A stretch of 8,463 nt of DNA, taken from NCBI GenBank assembly GCA_025455595.1, contig JALOMD010000383.1, forward strand, positions 1 through 8,463, written 5' to 3'. A program made the position numbers and the translations under genes. This document shows positions 6,849 through 8,463 of this stretch, in pieces (positions within the stretch are counted from its first letter, which is position 1; every line of letters begins with the position of its first letter). Source of the DNA: Cytophagales bacterium (GTDB taxonomy: Bacteria; Bacteroidota; Bacteroidia; Cytophagales; 172606-1). A model generated the notes under the pieces. It saw only the letters and a program-made list of their open reading frames with translations, ran no database searches and was not told the DNA's origin.

Positions 6849-6939
6849 ACTCAATCTCTGTGCGTTTCAGGAAAAAAGACGTGAAGGAGTTCCCGCTCGT
6901 CAGCACCGGATTCAACTGGATTAATGAGTACCCCAATAA
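6849..6939 (+). repeat. Second near-identical patch shared with copy A
   Basis: Partner of 5451-5541, with four synonymous differences in 91 nt. It lies after the frameshift but still reads in the ancestral frame without stops, so the deletion appears recent relative to the duplication or the conversion. Confidence 0.85.
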
Positions 6940-6947
6940 CAGATGAA

Positions 6948-6976
6948 GCGTTTTGGGCAAATTTTGCCTAAAACGC
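6948..6976. repeat. Dispersed 29-nt palindrome, copy 6
   Basis: Identical to copy 2 except for one right-arm C-to-T (CCTAAAACGC), which keeps a G:U pair in plus-strand RNA. It starts 2 nt after the ancestral stop of copy B and 63 nt before the lipoprotein start, a position suited to a 3'-end hairpin. No U-tract follows. Confidence 0.9.
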
Positions 6977-7038
6977 CTGACCCGTGCAACCATCCGCCCA
7001 TTCCCGGTGTCCTTGCTGTTAAAAACCACTCCAAGCGT

Positions 7039-7605
7039 ATGAAAAACATCCTACTCACCACCAGCCTCTTTCTTCTGTTCGTGACCGCCGCCTGCCGCCG
7101 CGACGAACCCAGCGTTGTTGCCGAAGCCGATGACTTCATGCCGCTGCAAGTGGGCAACTATTGGAAGGTCAGCGACACCGATTACCTTGAAGTCACTGGC
7201 GACACTACCCTGAACGGGCAGCGGTATTGTGTAATCCAGACCACACAAGACCGGGGCGGCACCTTGTTTTCGGGTCAGTTGTTCTTTCGGGTTGACAGCA
7301 ACCGGCAACTCATCCAAGGTTACGCCAACAGTACCACCACGCGCGTAATTGCCGATTTTGGGTTGCGGCAAGGCGAAACAGTCCGCAATGAAACCTTTGA
7401 AGCCCCTACGCTGGTGGAAAAAACAACCGACCGCATCACGTTTCGTTACCCGTGCGGTCTTTGTTCGGCATTTGGCACCACCTATCAGCTCAGTTTCCAA
7501 CGCGGACGCGGCTGGACGACCCGCCAGTATTTCATCGGCGGTTACATCTCCAACAATCCGACCTTCACCGAAATCCGCATCAACGGCACGGTGTACCGGC
7601 AGTAG
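7039..7605 (+). CDS. Putative lipoprotein, function unknown
   Basis: A 188-residue protein with a lipoprotein-type signal: MKN, a hydrophobic core (residues 4-18, ILLTTSLFLLFVTAA) and a candidate lipidated cysteine C19. The lipobox (TAAC) is weaker than the usual LxxC, so a plain signal peptide is possible. The mature part begins with acidic and polar residues, then FMPLQVGNYWKV (33-44), a phrase common in secreted Bacteroidota proteins, followed by a beta-rich sequence. Cysteines occur at 64 and as CGLC at 139-142. The frame is open upstream to 6943, but that extension reads through palindrome copy 6 and would bury the signal peptide inside the protein; 7039 is therefore chosen. I see no convincing promoter. 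I do not recognise the family or a function; it probably faces the periplasm or the cell surface. Confidence 0.75.
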   Translation: MKNILLTTSLFLLFVTAACRRDEPSVVAEADDFMPLQVGNYWKVSDTDYLEVTGDTTLNGQRYCVIQTTQDRGGTLFSGQLFFRVDSNRQLIQGYANSTTTRVIADFGLRQGETVRNETFEAPTLVEKTTDRITFRYPCGLCSAFGTTYQLSFQRGRGWTTRQYFIGGYISNNPTFTEIRINGTVYRQ

Positions 7606-7606
7606 G

Positions 7607-7646
7607 CAATTTTGAATGAGTGAATGATAGAATGAATGAATGAATG
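7607..7646. repeat. AATG tetranucleotide-rich tract
   Basis: The first 21 nt (7607-7627) repeat 2048-2068 exactly; the tract then continues as GAATGAATGAATGAATG (7630-7646). It starts directly after the lipoprotein stop and ends one base before palindrome copy 7. In this window that makes it the fourth palindrome with a tandem repeat at its edge. Confidence 0.7.
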
Positions 7647-7647
7647 G

Positions 7648-7676
7648 GCGTTTTGGGCGATTTTTGCTCAAAACGC
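7648..7676. repeat. Dispersed 29-nt palindrome, copy 7
   Basis: The arms are intact apart from one right-arm C-to-T (GCTC) giving a G:U pair; the centre differs by two bases from copy 2. It lies between the lipoprotein and YrdC-like genes. In the plus frame open through it the element reads AFWAIFAQNA, the source of a false N-terminal extension of the downstream gene. Confidence 0.9.
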
Positions 7677-7696
7677 CTGCATTCCCGAAAAAAACT

Positions 7697-7730
7697 CCTC
7701 CCCCTTGGGGGAGGCTGGGTGGGGGCTTTT
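7697..7730 (+). repeat. G/C-rich hairpin repeat, left flank of the YrdC-like gene
   Basis: A small hairpin (CCTCCCCC pairing with GGGGGAGG) is followed by a G-rich stretch and CTTTT. Its reverse complement recurs at 8336-8369 with one difference in 34 nt, so the YrdC-like gene is bracketed by an inverted pair. Related G/C-rich repeats are widespread in intergenic DNA of Bacteroidota and cyanobacteria. Confidence 0.8.
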
Positions 7731-7732
7731 CG

Positions 7733-7740
7733 TATCTTGC
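7733..7740 (+). promoter_or_regulatory. Possible weak -7 box for the YrdC-like gene
   Basis: TATCTTGC resembles TAnnTTTG with one T missing, and lies 28 nt before the proposed TTG start. No TTG element is found at the normal distance upstream. It directly follows the left G/C-rich repeat, so the repeat may supply part of the promoter region. Confidence 0.3.
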
Positions 7741-7767
7741 GTCGGCCATCAAACCGCTGACAAACCT

Positions 7768-8337
7768 TTGGATTCCAATGAAATCATTCGCAACGCCGCC
7801 GACGTGCTGAGAAAAGGCGGCGTTGTCCTCTCCCCTACCGACACCGTTTGGAGCCTGCTCTGCGATGCCCGCAACGAAGAGGCCGTGCAACGCGTGCAAC
7901 AACTCCGCAACCGCGAAATCGCCAAGCCGCTTGTCGTAGCCGTGGCGGAAATAGGCTGGATGAGCGAACTGACGCAGAAAGTGCCCGAAATTGCGTGGGA
8001 CATTGTGGAGTTTGCCGAGCGGCCCCTCACGGTGGTGTTTTCCAACGGACGGGGCGTGGCACCCGGCGTGCTGGCCGCCGACGGCAGTGTGGCCGTGCGG
8101 CTGGTCAAAGACGACTTCGCCCAGCGGCTCGTCGGGCGAGTGAACCGCGCCGTAGTGATGACTTCCGCCGAACGCCCGCACCAGTTCCGCCCCCGCACCT
8201 TCGACGACGTGAACCCCGAAATCCGCGACGGCGTGGACTACATCGTGCCACTCGAACAAAACGACCGCAACCACTACCGCCCCGCCGACATCCTGCGCAT
8301 CGAGGTCAACGGCGAAATCAAGTTCATCCGAAAATAA
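7768..8337 (+). CDS. YrdC/Sua5-family (TsaC-like) protein with altered motifs
   Basis: This resembles bacterial L-threonylcarbamoyladenylate synthases, which make the TC-AMP intermediate for the tRNA t6A37 modification. From the proposed TTG start it has 189 residues, the normal TsaC size. Family features include VLRKGGVVLSPTDTVW (13-28), CDARNEEAV (32-40), KPLVVAV (53-59), GVDYIVPL (155-162) and a C-terminal strand ending IKFIRK. Departures are SLL (29-31) after TDTVW where GxG-type residues are usual, LRNR (46-49) in place of KxR, and SAE (133-135) followed by RPHQ where SANxSG normally binds nucleotide. No in-frame ATG exists between 7636 and the domain; starting at 7636 would add 44 residues read from palindrome copy 7 and a G/C-rich repeat. 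The start is therefore uncertain, and the protein may be a divergent paralogue instead of the working t6A enzyme. The stop codon lies inside the right G/C-rich repeat. Confidence 0.75.
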   Translation: MDSNEIIRNAADVLRKGGVVLSPTDTVWSLLCDARNEEAVQRVQQLRNREIAKPLVVAVAEIGWMSELTQKVPEIAWDIVEFAERPLTVVFSNGRGVAPGVLAADGSVAVRLVKDDFAQRLVGRVNRAVVMTSAERPHQFRPRTFDDVNPEIRDGVDYIVPLEQNDRNHYRPADILRIEVNGEIKFIRK

Positions 8338-8369
8338 AAGCCCCCACCCGGCCTCCCCCAAGGGGGAGG
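8336..8369 (-). repeat. G/C-rich hairpin repeat, right flank of the YrdC-like gene
   Basis: Inverted partner of 7697-7730, identical at 33 of 34 positions. Its first two bases are the last two of the TAA stop of the YrdC-like gene (8335-8337). The hairpin CCTCCCCC/GGGGGAGG occupies 8352-8369. Confidence 0.8.
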
Positions 8370-8370
8370 G

Positions 8371-8409
8371 GAAAGGCCTCACCCCCAACCCCTCTCCCAA
8401 GGAGAGGGG
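8371..8409 (-). repeat. Variant G/C-rich hairpin repeat
   Basis: A diverged member of the same family in the same orientation as 8336-8369. Its hairpin is a perfect 9-bp stem (CCCCTCTCC at 8389-8397, GGAGAGGGG at 8401-8409) with a CAA loop, followed by seven A residues. On the minus strand the T-run comes before the stem, so it is not arranged as a terminator in either direction. Confidence 0.65.
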
Positions 8410-8416
8410 AAAAAAA

Positions 8417-8457
8417 CTCCCTTCCCCCTTGGGGGAAGGGCTGGGGATGGGGGCTTT
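8417..8457 (+). repeat. G/C-rich hairpin repeat with G-quadruplex motif
   Basis: A further member, in the orientation of 7697-7730. A 10-bp stem (CCCTTCCCCC at 8419-8428, GGGGGAAGGG at 8431-8440, 2-nt loop) overlaps four G-runs of 5, 3, 4 and 5 bases separated by 2-nt loops (8431-8453). The window ends just after it, so its relation to the next gene is unknown. Confidence 0.7.
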
Positions 8458-8463
8458 TGGGGA

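Larger units (their letters stand above)
5689..6946 (+). pseudogene. DoxX-like membrane protein, copy B, frameshifted
   Basis: A paralogue of the gene at 4241. From the ATG at 5689 it aligns with copy A within one codon of A's start (both begin MQT); an in-frame ATG at 5608 would add 27 residues with no match in A. All membrane segments are present. After codon 350 (AGT, 6736-6738; YGYAS) the frame is lost: relative to A, 18 codons (5288-5341) are replaced by one base, a 53-nt deletion. The original frame resumes at 6740 and aligns with A without gaps to GFNWINEYPNNR, stop 6944-6946. As it stands, translation yields about 374 residues with a 24-residue foreign tail ending at 6813; the membrane part could still be made. 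Outside the 6172-6368 patch the gene is AT-richer than A (lines counted at 38% and 43% GC against 53% and 58%). Palindrome copy 6 starts 2 nt after the stop. Confidence 0.85.

Noticed and set aside
9..7676. CRISPR array
   Set aside because: The repeated palindromes are separated by tens to thousands of bases with genes between them, without regular spacers or cas genes.
7051..8400. 449-codon minus-strand open frame spanning the lipoprotein and YrdC-like genes
   Set aside because: It reads through both G/C-rich repeats and palindrome copy 7 and is antisense to two genes with family features or a signal peptide.
1..8463. Insertion sequence or transposase
   Set aside because: No transposase-like protein is encoded; the repeats would have to be mobilised in trans if they are mobile.

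Overview
The window looks like a chromosomal segment of a moderately GC-rich member of the Bacteroidota (Cytophagia/Saprospiria-like; genus not identifiable from this alone). Reasons: adjacent pyrG and yidC of Bacteroidota type, promoters of the TTG / TAnnTTTG kind instead of sigma70 boxes, no clear Shine-Dalgarno sequences, a large DoxX-like membrane family typical of the phylum, and intergenic DNA built from short degenerate repeats.

Layout: 1-148, repeats downstream of yidC. 149-2014 (-), membrane insertase YidC. 2015-2310, repeat-filled gap. 2311-3945 (-), CTP synthase PyrG, with a good promoter just upstream that fixes its start. 3946-4240, divergent intergenic region holding the pyrG promoter, a promoter for the rightward gene, two palindromes and two heptamer arrays. 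4241-5548 (+), intact DoxX-like membrane protein (copy A). 5689-6946 (+), a tandem paralogue (copy B) broken by a 53-nt deletion and carrying a patch nearly identical to copy A. 7039-7605 (+), a small putative lipoprotein. 7768-8337 (+), a YrdC/Sua5-family protein with altered signature motifs. 8338-8463, a cluster of G/C-rich hairpin repeats.

The genes do not form one pathway. YidC and PyrG are housekeeping; the DoxX-like pair, lipoprotein and YrdC-like protein are probably independent units. No transposase, integrase, CRISPR array, tRNA or rRNA is visible.

The least ordinary signal lies between the genes. A 29-nt near-perfect palindrome (arms GCGTTTTGGGC and GCCCAAAACGC) occurs seven times, always outside genes, and three copies directly abut arrays of tandem 7-nt units whose motif differs from place to place; a fourth abuts a 4-nt repeat array. 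A second family of G/C-rich hairpin repeats brackets the YrdC-like gene as a near-perfect 34-bp inverted pair. These repeats run into open frames and would create false N-terminal extensions for pyrG, the lipoprotein and the YrdC-like gene. The DoxX-like pair records a local gene conversion and a recent inactivating deletion.
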